Positions 1 to 9,502 of a DNA stretch of 64,000 nt are shown here, piece by piece. Source of the stretch: Pseudomonas marginalis (GTDB lineage: Bacteria; Pseudomonadota; Gammaproteobacteria; Pseudomonadales; Pseudomonadaceae); the NCBI RefSeq assembly GCF_900105325.1, contig NZ_FNSU01000004.1, forward strand, positions 372,001 through 436,000, read 5' to 3'. Numbering within the stretch: the stretch's first letter is position 1; the number at the start of each line of letters is the position of its first letter. A program made the position numbers and the translations under genes. The notes under the pieces were generated by a model. The model was not told the origin of the DNA and did not search any database. It worked only from the letters and a program-made list of their open reading frames with translations.

Positions 1-193
1 CCCGCCGGAAGAGATGACTGAGGCGGACTTCCTCGAACATATGGCGATAGACAAGAAAGTGATCGACGGTCGCCTGCGACTGGTGCTGTTGCGCCATATG
101 GGCGAAGCGGTAGTGACCGACGATTATCCGAAAGAGATTTTACAGGCCACGCTGGGAGCGGATTACCGCGCCCTGGCTCAGCTGAAAGGTTAA
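1..193 (+). CDS. aroB: 3-dehydroquinate synthase, C-terminal fragment
   Basis: Only the last 63 codons are in the window; the reading frame is open from base 2 to the TAA at 191-193. The residues include DKKVIDGRLRLVLL and a C-terminal stretch ending in LAQLKG, as at the end of bacterial 3-dehydroquinate synthases, which convert DAHP to 3-dehydroquinate in the shikimate pathway. The assignment rests on this tail and on the following damX-like and gltBD genes, an order typical of Pseudomonas. The next gene starts 10 bases after the stop, so the two are probably co-transcribed. Confidence 0.8.
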   Translation, partial: PPEEMTEADFLEHMAIDKKVIDGRLRLVLLRHMGEAVVTDDYPKEILQATLGADYRALAQLKG

Positions 194-203
194 TAAGATC
201 CCG

Positions 204-1748
204 ATGACTAGTTTGCATGCCGACGAGGCGTTCCTCGGCCATTACCAGTTAAGCCACGACCCTTTTGCTCCACGGGTGCCTGGTTTCAAATTTTTCCCGG
301 CCCAGCGCAAGCCGGTGCTGGGGCAACTGCACCATCTCGCGCGCTACAGCCAGTTGCTGCTGGTTGTCACGGGCCCGTTGGGCAGCGGCAAGACCTTGCT
401 GCGCCAGGCCCTGGTGGCCAGTACCAACAAACAGTCCGTACAGAGCGTGGTGGTGTCTGCCCGTGGCGCCGGTGATGCGGCGGGCGTGCTGCGTCAGGTA
501 GCCCAGGCGCTGGATGTGGCCACTGCCGAGCCGAATGCGATCCTCAAGCAGGTGGTGCAACTGGGTCTGACCGGCCAGGAAGTCTACCTGCTGGTGGATG
601 ACGCCGAGCAGCTCGACGAGTCCGCCCTGGAAGCGCTGTTGGCGCTGGCGGCGGGCACGCCGGAAGGTCGCCCCCATGTGTTCCTGTTCGGTGAATCGTC
701 GTTGATCGCCGATCTGGAGCAGATCAGCGGTGATCAGGAGCTGTTCCACGTTATCGAACTGCAACCGTACGAAGAGGACGAAACCCGGGAATACCTGGCT
801 CAACGCCTCGAAGGCGCAGGGCAGGGCATCGAACTTTTCTCCGCTGCGCAGATCTCTGATATTCACGAAAGCTCCGACGGCTGGCCTGGCACCATCAACC
901 AGGTCGCCCGCGATGCCATGATCGAAGCCATGATTGCCAGCCGCTCTGCGGTCAAGCGTCCAAAGATGGGGTTCACTATGCCTAAGAAGCACGTATTGGC
1001 AATTTCCGCCGTTGTCGTGGTTGCTGTTGCCGCCGCCTGGTTGATTCCGGGTCGCAGCAAGGCGCCGACCACCGCCGGTGCGCCAACCGAACAGGCGCAG
1101 TTGCCACTGGGCAAGCCCACGCCGAATGTCGAGTTCGCCAATTCCGGTCAGCCGACCAACCTGCCGATGGTGGGCCAGCCGGTGATGCGTGGCCCGCTCG
1201 CGGAAGAAGCCGGTGGTATCTCCGAAGGCGACGACGGTGTGCCGGTGGAAGGCTCCAGCGCCACACCGCCGACCGTGACCACTACTGCGCCACCTGCGGG
1301 CGTTCCCGCAGGTACGCCAGCGACCCCTGTGGCGCCAGCCGCCAAGCCGACCCCGGCACCGACCGTTGCCACTGCCAAGCCTGCGGCGCCAGTGGCGAAG
1401 CCGGCTCCGGCGCCAGCCGCCAAACCGGCTGAAAAGCCGGCAGCCACCGTCGCCAAGGCCGGCAGCAGTTGGTACAGCAGCCAGCCCACCGGCAACTTCG
1501 TCGTGCAGATCCTCGGCACCAGCTCCGAAGCGAACGCCCAGGCGTTCGTGAAAGAGCAGGGCGGCGAATACCGTTATTTCAAGAAAGTGCTCAACGGCAA
1601 GCCTCTCTACGTGATCACCTACGGCAGTTTCCCAAGCCGTGCCGCAGCTGATTCCGCCATCAAAGCCTTGCCAGCGAAGGTTCAGGCTGGTAAACCTTGG
1701 CCTCGCACTGTCGCCAGCGTTCAACAAGAACTGGCAGCAACTCGCTGA
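204..1748 (+). CDS. damX: DamX-like AAA ATPase / SPOR-domain protein
   Basis: This is a 514-residue inner-membrane protein expected to bind septal peptidoglycan. An N-terminal AAA-type ATPase domain has a Walker A motif GPLGSGKT at about residues 57-64 and a Walker B-like VYLLVDDAE at about 127-135. One transmembrane helix lies at about 263-282. A Pro/Ala/Thr-rich linker follows (about 300-430), then a C-terminal SPOR domain (about 433-510) that in this family binds denuded glycan at the division site. E. coli damX also lies directly after aroB, so orthology is inferred from synteny and architecture. The ATG at 204 lies 10 bases after the aroB stop. The substrate of the ATPase part is not evident. 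Confidence 0.8.
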   Translation: MTSLHADEAFLGHYQLSHDPFAPRVPGFKFFPAQRKPVLGQLHHLARYSQLLLVVTGPLGSGKTLLRQALVASTNKQSVQSVVVSARGAGDAAGVLRQVAQALDVATAEPNAILKQVVQLGLTGQEVYLLVDDAEQLDESALEALLALAAGTPEGRPHVFLFGESSLIADLEQISGDQELFHVIELQPYEEDETREYLAQRLEGAGQGIELFSAAQISDIHESSDGWPGTINQVARDAMIEAMIASRSAVKRPKMGFTMPKKHVLAISAVVVVAVAAAWLIPGRSKAPTTAGAPTEQAQLPLGKPTPNVEFANSGQPTNLPMVGQPVMRGPLAEEAGGISEGDDGVPVEGSSATPPTVTTTAPPAGVPAGTPATPVAPAAKPTPAPTVATAKPAAPVAKPAPAPAAKPAEKPAATVAKAGSSWYSSQPTGNFVVQILGTSSEANAQAFVKEQGGEYRYFKKVLNGKPLYVITYGSFPSRAAADSAIKALPAKVQAGKPWPRTVASVQQELAATR

Positions 1749-1754
1749 AGATCC

Positions 1755-1775
1755 GGCGGCCTTACCCAGGCCGCC
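1755..1775 (+). terminator. GC-rich hairpin after the damX-like gene
   Basis: GGCGGCC at 1755-1761 pairs with GGCCGCC at 1769-1775 around a 7-base loop, starting 6 bases after the stop codon. There is no clear T run behind it, so it may only slow transcription or protect the 3' end. It separates aroB-damX from gltBD. Confidence 0.4.
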
Positions 1776-1959
1776 CTCCCGGCACCTCAAAAAAGATCGC
1801 AAGGCGTGCAGCCCCTCCAGGCCGCGCGCTTTGTGGTGTCTGCGTTACAGTAGCTTTTGAGTCGTAGCGGTCAGAATTAAAAAAGTTTTGACTAGCACAG
1901 CATATCGCTTTAAACCTTTCATAAATGCGACATAGATTTGCGACATTTCGTCGCTAAAT

Positions 1960-1988
1960 TTGTGAGCGTCTGTGTCGGTGTGTACAAT
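1960..1988 (+). promoter_or_regulatory. Likely sigma-70 promoter of gltBD
   Basis: The gap 1776-2099 is A/T-rich for this genome. It holds TTGTGA at 1960-1965 and TACAAT at 1983-1988, separated by exactly 17 bases, a good match to -35 and -10 boxes. Transcription would start near 1995, leaving a leader of about 105 bases before the gltB ATG. No further operator was recognised in the gap. Confidence 0.55.
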
Positions 1989-2099
1989 GACCTCCCTTTT
2001 GCCCCCGCTAAGCCGGCGTACGTTCGGCGTGGAAGGTAACCGGTTGAATTGAAAAGAAATTTGCCTCGATATAAGAGGCAGCCTGGTGAGAAAGTGTCT

Positions 2100-5000
2100 A
2101 TGAAAGCAGGTCTGTACCAACCCGATGAATTCAAGGATAACTGCGGTTTCGGCCTGATAGCCCATATGCAGGGCGAGCCCAGTCATACCCTTTTGCAAAC
2201 GGCCATCGAGGCCCTGACCTGCATGACCCACCGCGGTGGGATCAACGCCGACGGCAAGACCGGTGACGGTTGCGGCTTGCTGATTCAAAAGCCCGACCAG
2301 TTCCTGCGCGCGGTCGCCAAGGAGCATTTCGCGGTCGACCTGCCCAAGCAGTACGCCGTGGGCATGGTATTTTTCAACCAGGACCCGGTCAAAGCCGAAG
2401 CCGCTCGCGAGAACATGAACCGCGAGATCATCGCTGCCGGCCTGCAGCTGGTGGGCTGGCGTAAAGTGCCGATCGACACCAGCGTGCTCGGCCGCCTGGC
2501 CCTGGAACGCCTGCCGCAGATCGAACAAGTGTTCATCGCAGGCGACGGCCTGAGCGACCAGGATATGGCGATCAAGCTGTTCACCTCCCGTCGTCGCTCG
2601 TCCGTGGCCAACGCCGCCGATGTCGACCACTACATCTGCAGCTTTTCCCACAAGACCATCATTTATAAAGGCCTGATGATGCCGGCGGACTTGACCGCCT
2701 TCTATCCAGACCTGAGCGATGAGCGCCTGCAAACCGCCATTTGCGTGTTCCACCAGCGCTTCTCCACCAACACCCTGCCGAAATGGCCGCTGGCCCAGCC
2801 ATTCCGCTTCCTCGCCCACAACGGCGAGATCAACACCATCACCGGCAACCGCAACTGGGCCGTGGCCCGTCGCACCAAGTTCGCCAACGATTTGATGGAC
2901 CTGGAAGAGCTCGGCCCACTGGTCAACCGCGTGGGCTCCGACTCCTCCAGCATGGACAACATGCTCGAGCTGATGGTCACCGGCGGCATCGACCTGTTCC
3001 GTGGCGTGCGTATGATCATTCCGCCTGCGTGGCAGAACGTCGAGACCATGGACCCGGATCTGCGTGCATTCTACGAGTACAACTCGATGCACATGGAGCC
3101 GTGGGACGGCCCGGCCGGCGTGGTCATGACCGACGGTCGCTACGCGGTGTGCCTGCTCGACCGTAACGGTCTGCGCCCGGCCCGCTGGGTCACGACCACC
3201 AACGGTTTCATCACCCTGGCGTCGGAAATCGGCGTGTGGAACTACAAGCCGCAAGACGTTATCGCCAAGGGCCGTGTAGGCCCTGGCCAGATCCTCGCCG
3301 TGGACACCGAAACCGGCCAGATCCTCGACACCGATGCCATCGACAACCGCTTGAAGTCCCGTCACCCGTACAAGCAATGGCTGCGCAAGAACGCCCTGCG
3401 CATCCAGGCGACCATGGAAGACAACGACCACGGTTCGGCGTTCTACGACATCGACCAGCTCAAGCAGTACATGAAGATGTACCAGGTCACGTTCGAAGAG
3501 CGCGACCAGGTCCTGCGCCCGCTCGGCGAGCAGGGCTACGAGGCGGTCGGCTCCATGGGCGATGACACGCCGATGGCCGTGCTGTCCCAGCGCGTGCGCA
3601 CGCCGTATGACTATTTCCGCCAGCAGTTCGCCCAGGTGACCAACCCACCGATCGACCCGCTGCGCGAAGCCATCGTGATGTCCCTGGAAGTGTGCCTCGG
3701 TGCCGAGCGCAACATCTTCCAGGAGTCGCCTGAGCACGCCTCCCGCGTGATCCTCAGCTCGCCGGTCGTTTCCCCGGCCAAGTGGCGTTCGCTGATGACC
3801 CTGGAGCGGCCGGGTTTCGACCGCCAGATCATCGACCTGAACTACGACGAGAGCCTCGGCCTTGAAGCCGCTGTGCGCAACGTCGCCGACCAGGCCGAAG
3901 AAGCCGTGCGCGCCGGGCGTACCCAGATCGTGCTGACCGACCGTCATATCGCTCCAGGCAAATTGCCGATCCACGCGTCTCTGGCCACCGGCGCGGTGCA
4001 CCACCGCCTGACCGAAAAAGGCCTGCGCTGCGACTCCAACATCCTCGTGGAAACCGCCACCGCCCGCGACCCGCACCACTTTGCGGTGTTGATCGGCTTC
4101 GGCGCCTCGGCGGTGTACCCTTTCCTCGCTTATGAAGTGCTGGGTGACCTGATCCGTACCGGTGAAGTACTGGGCGACCTCTACGAGGTGTTCAAGAACT
4201 ACCGCAAGGGCATCACCAAGGGCCTGCTGAAGATCCTGTCGAAGATGGGCATCTCCACCGTCACCTCCTACCGTGGCGCGCAGCTGTTCGAAGCCATCGG
4301 CCTGTCGGAAGAAGTTTGCGAGCTGAGCTTCCGTGGCGTGCCGAGCCGCATCAAGGGTGCGCGTTTCGTCGACATCGAAGCCGAACAGAAAGCCCTGGCC
4401 GCCGAAGCCTGGAGCGCGCGCAAGCCGATCCAGCAAGGTGGCCTGCTCAAGTTCGTGCACGGTGGCGAATACCACGCCTACAACCCGGACGTGGTGAGTA
4501 CCCTGCAAGCCGCCGTGCAGCAGGGCGACTACGCCAAGTTCAAGGAATACACCGCGCTGGTGGATAACCGCCCGGTGTCGATGATCCGCGACCTGTTCAA
4601 GGTGAAGACCCTGGATACGCCGCTGGCCATCAGCGAAATCGAACCGCTGGAATCGATCCTCAAGCGCTTCGACTCTGCCGGTATTTCCCTGGGCGCCTTG
4701 TCGCCTGAGGCCCACGAAGCCCTGGCCGAAGCCATGAACCGCCTGGGCGCGCGTTCCAACTCCGGTGAAGGCGGTGAAGACCCGGCGCGCTACGGCACCA
4801 TCAAGAGCTCGAAAATCAAGCAGGTTGCCACTGGCCGTTTCGGTGTGACCCCGGAATACCTGGTCAACGCCGAAGTGCTGCAGATCAAGGTGGCCCAGGG
4901 CGCCAAGCCCGGTGAGGGCGGCCAACTGCCGGGCGGCAAGGTCAATGGCCTGATCGCCAAGCTGCGTTATGCGGTACCGGGCGTGACCCTGATCTCGCCG

Positions 5001-6545
5001 CCGCCGCACCACGACATCTACTCGATTGAAGACTTGTCGCAGCTGATTTTCGACCTGAAGCAAGTCAACCCGCAGGCCCTGGTCTCGGTGAAACTGGTCG
5101 CAGAAGCGGGCGTCGGTACCATCGCCGCCGGCGTGGCCAAGGCCTATGCCGACCTGATCACCATCTCCGGCTACGACGGCGGCACCGGCGCATCGCCGCT
5201 GACCTCGATCAAGTACGCCGGCGCGCCGTGGGAACTCGGCCTGGCGGAAACCCACCAGACCCTGCGCGGCAACGACCTGCGCGGCAAAGTGCGGGTGCAG
5301 ACCGACGGCGGCCTGAAGACCGGCCTCGACGTGATCAAGGCCGCCATCCTCGGCGCCGAGAGCTTCGGTTTCGGCACCGCGCCGATGATCGCCCTGGGCT
5401 GCAAATACCTGCGCATCTGCCACCTGAACAACTGCGCCACCGGCGTCGCCACTCAAAACGAAAAGCTGCGCAAGGATCACTACATCGGCACCGTCGACAT
5501 GGTGGTGAACTTCTTCACCTACGTCGCCGAAGAAACCCGTGAGTGGCTGGCCAAGCTGGGCGTGCGTTCCCTGGAAGAGCTGATCGGTCGCACCGATCTG
5601 CTGGACATCCTCGAAGGCCAGACCGCCAAGCAACAGCACCTGGACCTGACGCCGTTGTTGGGCAGCGATCACATCCCGGCAGACAAGCCACAATTCTGCC
5701 AGGTGGATCGCAACCCGCCGTTCGACAAGGGCCTGCTGGCCGAGAAGATGGTCGAAATGGCCGGTTCCTCGATCAACGACGCCAGTGGTGGCGAATTCGC
5801 CCTGGATATCTGCAACTGCGACCGTTCCATCGGCGCACGCATCTCCGGCGAAATCGCACGCAAGCATGGCAACCAGGGCATGGCGAAAGCGCCAATCACC
5901 TTCCGCTTCAAGGGCACTGCGGGCCAGAGCTTCGGCGTCTGGAACGCCGGCGGCCTGCACATGTACCTGGAAGGCGACGCCAACGACTACGTAGGCAAGG
6001 GCATGACCGGCGGCAAGCTGGTCATCGTTCCGCCCAAAGGTAGCGTCTACAAGACCCAGGACAGTGCCATCATCGGCAACACCTGCCTGTACGGTGCCAC
6101 CGGTGGCAAGCTGTTCGCCGCCGGTACGGCCGGTGAGCGTTTCGCCGTGCGTAACTCCGGTGCCCACACCGTGGTGGAAGGCACTGGCGATCACTGCTGC
6201 GAGTACATGACCGGGGGCTTTGTCGCGGTATTGGGCAAGACCGGTTACAACTTCGGTTCGGGCATGACCGGCGGTTTCGCCTACGTGCTCGACCAGGACA
6301 ACACCTTCGTCGACAAGGTCAACCACGAGTTGGTCGAGATCCAGCGGATCAGCGGCGAAGCCATGGAATCCTACCGGAACCACTTGCAGCACGTGCTGGA
6401 CGAGTACGTCGAGGAGACCGGCAGCGAATGGGGGCGTAACCTCGCCGAAAACCTCGATGATTACCTGCGTCGTTTCTGGCTGGTCAAGCCCAAGGCTGCC
6501 AACCTGAAATCGTTGCTTTCCAGCATCCGTGCCAACCCGCAGTGA
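2100..6545 (+). CDS. gltB: Glutamate synthase (NADPH) large subunit
   Basis: The 1481-residue alpha subunit takes the amide of glutamine and transfers it to 2-oxoglutarate, giving two glutamates for ammonia assimilation. The class II glutaminase nucleophile is Cys15 in DNCGFGLIAH, exposed after removal of a 14-residue leader. Next come the central and FMN-binding synthase domains. The 3Fe-4S ligands are Cys1101, Cys1107 and Cys1112 in CKYLRICHLNNC. The C-terminal GXGXG beta-helix domain contains repeats such as GNTCLYGATGGKLFAAG. I chose the ATG at 2100, which gives the usual family length; an in-frame upstream ATG at 2049 would add 17 residues. gltD follows after 32 bases. Confidence 0.97.
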   Translation: MKAGLYQPDEFKDNCGFGLIAHMQGEPSHTLLQTAIEALTCMTHRGGINADGKTGDGCGLLIQKPDQFLRAVAKEHFAVDLPKQYAVGMVFFNQDPVKAEAARENMNREIIAAGLQLVGWRKVPIDTSVLGRLALERLPQIEQVFIAGDGLSDQDMAIKLFTSRRRSSVANAADVDHYICSFSHKTIIYKGLMMPADLTAFYPDLSDERLQTAICVFHQRFSTNTLPKWPLAQPFRFLAHNGEINTITGNRNWAVARRTKFANDLMDLEELGPLVNRVGSDSSSMDNMLELMVTGGIDLFRGVRMIIPPAWQNVETMDPDLRAFYEYNSMHMEPWDGPAGVVMTDGRYAVCLLDRNGLRPARWVTTTNGFITLASEIGVWNYKPQDVIAKGRVGPGQILAVDTETGQILDTDAIDNRLKSRHPYKQWLRKNALRIQATMEDNDHGSAFYDIDQLKQYMKMYQVTFEERDQVLRPLGEQGYEAVGSMGDDTPMAVLSQRVRTPYDYFRQQFAQVTNPPIDPLREAIVMSLEVCLGAERNIFQESPEHASRVILSSPVVSPAKWRSLMTLERPGFDRQIIDLNYDESLGLEAAVRNVADQAEEAVRAGRTQIVLTDRHIAPGKLPIHASLATGAVHHRLTEKGLRCDSNILVETATARDPHHFAVLIGFGASAVYPFLAYEVLGDLIRTGEVLGDLYEVFKNYRKGITKGLLKILSKMGISTVTSYRGAQLFEAIGLSEEVCELSFRGVPSRIKGARFVDIEAEQKALAAEAWSARKPIQQGGLLKFVHGGEYHAYNPDVVSTLQAAVQQGDYAKFKEYTALVDNRPVSMIRDLFKVKTLDTPLAISEIEPLESILKRFDSAGISLGALSPEAHEALAEAMNRLGARSNSGEGGEDPARYGTIKSSKIKQVATGRFGVTPEYLVNAEVLQIKVAQGAKPGEGGQLPGGKVNGLIAKLRYAVPGVTLISPPPHHDIYSIEDLSQLIFDLKQVNPQALVSVKLVAEAGVGTIAAGVAKAYADLITISGYDGGTGASPLTSIKYAGAPWELGLAETHQTLRGNDLRGKVRVQTDGGLKTGLDVIKAAILGAESFGFGTAPMIALGCKYLRICHLNNCATGVATQNEKLRKDHYIGTVDMVVNFFTYVAEETREWLAKLGVRSLEELIGRTDLLDILEGQTAKQQHLDLTPLLGSDHIPADKPQFCQVDRNPPFDKGLLAEKMVEMAGSSINDASGGEFALDICNCDRSIGARISGEIARKHGNQGMAKAPITFRFKGTAGQSFGVWNAGGLHMYLEGDANDYVGKGMTGGKLVIVPPKGSVYKTQDSAIIGNTCLYGATGGKLFAAGTAGERFAVRNSGAHTVVEGTGDHCCEYMTGGFVAVLGKTGYNFGSGMTGGFAYVLDQDNTFVDKVNHELVEIQRISGEAMESYRNHLQHVLDEYVEETGSEWGRNLAENLDDYLRRFWLVKPKAANLKSLLSSIRANPQ

Positions 6546-6577
6546 TATGCGCCTGAAGAGTTTGATGAGGTTTTAAC

Positions 6578-7996
6578 ATGGCTGAACGTCTGAATAACGA
6601 CTTCCAGTTCATCGATGTCGGGCGCAAAGATCCGAAGAAGAAACTGTTGCGTCAACGCAAGAAAGAGTTCGTGGAAATCTACGAGCCCTTCAAACCCCAG
6701 CATTCGGCCGATCAGGCCCACCGCTGCCTGGGTTGCGGTAACCCGTATTGCGAATGGAAGTGCCCGGTGCACAACTTCATTCCCAACTGGCTCAAGCTGG
6801 TGGCCGAGGGCAACATCCTCGCCGCCGCCGAGCTGTCCCACCAGACCAACACCCTGCCGGAAGTTTGCGGCCGGGTGTGCCCGCAGGACCGCCTGTGCGA
6901 GGGTGCCTGCACCCTGAACGACGGCTTCGGCGCGGTGACCATCGGTTCGGTGGAGAAGTACATCACCGATACCGCGTTCGCCATGGGCTGGCGTCCGGAC
7001 ATGTCCAAGGTAAAGCCGACCGGCAAGCGTGTCGCGATCATCGGTGCGGGCCCGGCGGGCCTGGGCTGTGCCGACGTGCTGGTGCGCGGCGGCGTGACCC
7101 CGGTGGTGTTCGACAAGAACCCGGAAATCGGCGGCCTGCTGACCTTCGGCATCCCCGAGTTCAAGCTGGAAAAGACCGTGTTGAGCAATCGCCGCGAAGT
7201 CTTCACCGGCATGGGCATCGAGTTCCGCCTGAACACGGAGATCGGCAAAGACGTGACCATGGAGCAACTGCTCGAAGAATACGATGCGGTGTTCATGGGC
7301 ATGGGCACCTACACCTACATGAAGGGCGGCTTTGCCGGTGAGGACCTGCCGGGCGTTTACGACGCGTTGGACTTCCTGATCGCCAACGTCAACCGCAATC
7401 TGGGCTTTGAAAAGTCGCCGGAAGATTTCGTCGACATGAAAGGCAAGAAGGTCGTGGTCCTCGGCGGCGGCGACACCGCGATGGACTGCAACCGTACCTC
7501 GATCCGCCAGGGCGCCAAGTCGGTGACCTGTGCGTATCGCCGTGACGAAGCCAACATGCCCGGCTCGCGCAAAGAGGTGAAGAACGCCAAGGAAGAAGGC
7601 GTGAAATTCCTCTACAACCGCCAGCCGATCGCCATCGTCGGTGAAGACCGCGTCGAAGGCGTGAAGGTGGTCGAGACCCGTCTCGGCGAACCGGACGCCC
7701 GTGGCCGCCGCAGCCCCGAGCCGATCCCGGGCTCCGAAGAGATCATCCCGGCCGACGCCGTGGTCATCGCTTTCGGTTTCCGCCCAAGCCCGGCGCCGTG
7801 GTTCGAGCAGTTCGAGATCCAGACCGACAGCCAGGGCCGCGTTGTCGCCCCGGAACAAGGCCAGTACAAGCACCAGACCAGCAACCCGAAAATCTTCGCC
7901 GGTGGCGACATGGTGCGCGGCTCTGACTTGGTGGTGACGGCGATCTTCGAAGGCCGCAATGCCGCCGAAGGGATCCTGGACTACCTGCAAGTCTGA
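6578..7996 (+). CDS. gltD: Glutamate synthase (NADPH) small subunit
   Basis: The 472-residue beta subunit passes electrons from NADPH through FAD and iron-sulfur clusters to GltB. N-terminal cysteines in CLGCGNPYCEWKC and CGRVCPQDRLCEGAC are the cluster ligands. An FAD-binding Rossmann motif is visible in AIIGAGPAGLGC, an NADPH motif in VVVLGGGDTAMD, and a second FAD contact in FAGGDMVRGSDLVVTA. Length and order match the family. It lies 32 bases after gltB and is clearly co-transcribed. Confidence 0.97.
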   Translation: MAERLNNDFQFIDVGRKDPKKKLLRQRKKEFVEIYEPFKPQHSADQAHRCLGCGNPYCEWKCPVHNFIPNWLKLVAEGNILAAAELSHQTNTLPEVCGRVCPQDRLCEGACTLNDGFGAVTIGSVEKYITDTAFAMGWRPDMSKVKPTGKRVAIIGAGPAGLGCADVLVRGGVTPVVFDKNPEIGGLLTFGIPEFKLEKTVLSNRREVFTGMGIEFRLNTEIGKDVTMEQLLEEYDAVFMGMGTYTYMKGGFAGEDLPGVYDALDFLIANVNRNLGFEKSPEDFVDMKGKKVVVLGGGDTAMDCNRTSIRQGAKSVTCAYRRDEANMPGSRKEVKNAKEEGVKFLYNRQPIAIVGEDRVEGVKVVETRLGEPDARGRRSPEPIPGSEEIIPADAVVIAFGFRPSPAPWFEQFEIQTDSQGRVVAPEQGQYKHQTSNPKIFAGGDMVRGSDLVVTAIFEGRNAAEGILDYLQV

Positions 7997-8000
7997 CCCT

Positions 8001-8022
8001 GATCCCAGGTTGAAAGGGGATC
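8001..8022 (+). terminator. Hairpin after gltD
   Basis: GATCCC at 8001 pairs with GGGGATC ending at 8022, right behind the gltD stop. No long T run follows, and REP sequences begin 6 bases later, so this hairpin and the REP elements may together form the 3' end of the gltBD transcript. Confidence 0.35.
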
Positions 8023-8027
8023 AAACT

Positions 8028-8133
8028 GTGGGAGGGGGCTTGCTGTGGTGAGCGGGCTTGTCCCGCGCCGGGCTGCGAAGCAGCCCCTTTGATCTGCGGT
8101 GAACCCGACGGGGGGCAAGCCCCCTCACCACAG
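8028..8133. repeat. Composite REP element between gltD and hemE
   Basis: Two REP types are joined. GTGGGAGGGGGCTTGC at 8028-8043 runs directly into GTGGTGAGCGGGCTTG at 8045-8060, followed by a GGGCTGCGAAGCAGCCC hairpin. The inverted arm GGGGGGCAAGCCCCCTC lies at 8110-8126 and ends in ACCACAG. The outer arms can pair across about 100 bases. The same core sequences recur elsewhere in this window, so this is a dispersed extragenic repeat and not a gene-specific site. Confidence 0.8.
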
Positions 8134-8239
8134 CTAGCTACCGCGACAAATTGACCCGATAGACAAAAGGCACCGCTCTTGCCGTGCCTTTTGCGTCGCG
8201 CTCTGAGAAAATGCCCGCACTTTTTTTGCGGATGCCGAC

Positions 8240-9307
8240 ATGACTGCCCTCAAGAACGACCGTTTCCTTCGTGCCCTGCTCAAGCAACCCGTGGACGTCA
8301 CCCCTGTGTGGATGATGCGCCAGGCCGGTCGCTACCTGCCGGAATACCGCGCCAGTCGCGCCCACGCCGGCGACTTCATGAGCCTGTGCATGAACCCGGA
8401 GTTCGCCTGCGAAGTCACGCTGCAGCCACTGGATCGCTACCCGCAACTGGACGCGGCCATCCTCTTCTCCGACATCCTCACCATCCCTGACGCCATGGGC
8501 CAAGGCCTGTACTTCGAGACCGGCGAAGGCCCGCGTTTCAAGAAAGTCATCAGCATCCTGGCCGATATCGAAGCCCTGCCGATCCCCGACCCGCACAAAG
8601 ACCTTGGCTACGTGATGGACGCCGTCAGCACCATCCGCCGCGAGCTGAACGGCCGCGTGCCGCTGATCGGCTTCTCCGGCAGCCCATGGACCCTGGCCAC
8701 CTATATGGTCGAAGGCGGCTCGTCGAAAGACTTCCGCAAGACCAAGGCCATGCTCTACGACAACCCGCAAGCCATGCACCTGCTGCTGGACAAGCTGGCC
8801 CAGTCGGTCACCTCCTACCTCAACGGCCAGATCATGGCTGGTGCGCAAGCCGTGCAGATCTTCGATACCTGGGGCGGCAACCTGTCCGCGGCGGCGTACC
8901 AGGAATTCTCCCTGGCCTACATGCGCAAGATCGTCAGCGGCCTGATCCGTGAACACGAAGGCCGCAAAGTGCCGGTCATCCTGTTCACCAAGGGCGGTGG
9001 CCTGTGGCTTGAGAGCATCGCCGACGCTGGCGCGGATGCACTTGGCCTGGATTGGACCTGCGATATCGGCGATGCCCGTCGTCGTGTCGGTGACAAGGTC
9101 GCGCTGCAAGGCAACATGGACCCGACCGTGCTGTACGCCAAGCCGGAAGCGATCCGCACCGAAGTCGGTCGCATCCTGGCCAGCTACGGCACAGGCAGCG
9201 GCCACGTGTTCAACCTCGGCCATGGCATCACTCCGGAAGTGAACCCGGACCATGCGGGTGCGTTCCTGCAGGCCGTGCACGAGCTGTCAGCGCAATACCA
9301 CCCGTAA
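8240..9307 (+). CDS. hemE: Uroporphyrinogen decarboxylase
   Basis: This cytosolic 355-residue enzyme removes four carboxyl groups from uroporphyrinogen III to give coproporphyrinogen III in haem biosynthesis. Both family signatures are present: PVWMMRQAGRYLPEYR near the N-terminus, with the substrate-binding Arg residues, and GFSGSPWTLATYM in the middle. Length is normal. The ATG at 8240 follows a spacer ending in GCGGATGCCGAC with no strong Shine-Dalgarno sequence. It lies after gltD as in other pseudomonads but has its own upstream region separated by REP sequences. Confidence 0.96.
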   Translation: MTALKNDRFLRALLKQPVDVTPVWMMRQAGRYLPEYRASRAHAGDFMSLCMNPEFACEVTLQPLDRYPQLDAAILFSDILTIPDAMGQGLYFETGEGPRFKKVISILADIEALPIPDPHKDLGYVMDAVSTIRRELNGRVPLIGFSGSPWTLATYMVEGGSSKDFRKTKAMLYDNPQAMHLLLDKLAQSVTSYLNGQIMAGAQAVQIFDTWGGNLSAAAYQEFSLAYMRKIVSGLIREHEGRKVPVILFTKGGGLWLESIADAGADALGLDWTCDIGDARRRVGDKVALQGNMDPTVLYAKPEAIRTEVGRILASYGTGSGHVFNLGHGITPEVNPDHAGAFLQAVHELSAQYHP

Positions 9308-9325
9308 TATTCCCGCCTGAATCGG

Positions 9326-9352
9326 ATCCCCCTTTGCCTGGCGAAGGGGGAT
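9326..9352 (+). terminator. Hairpin terminator after hemE
   Basis: ATCCCCCTT at 9326-9334 pairs perfectly with AAGGGGGAT at 9344-9352 around a 9-base loop, 18 bases after the hemE stop. The following T content is modest. Between this hairpin and the next gene (9353-9502) nothing else was recognised. Confidence 0.6.
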
Positions 9353-9502
9353 TCGTTGCGTTTCAGCGTTCGTTAAGTCCTGCCTTGGTAGTGTGGGTGC
9401 TTTGGGATTTCTCCTACAGCCTCCGGTAACTTGCCTCGGTAAAAATCCTACCCGACTCTTCCTCTCGCCAGTGCATGGCGTTTATTGTCAGGTGATATCA
9501 GG

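Noticed and set aside
1845..6392. A 1515-codon open frame on the minus strand antisense to gltB.
   Set aside because: It mirrors a certain gene, is rich in His, Val, Gly and Asp as expected for an antisense frame of a high-GC gene, and matches no known family.
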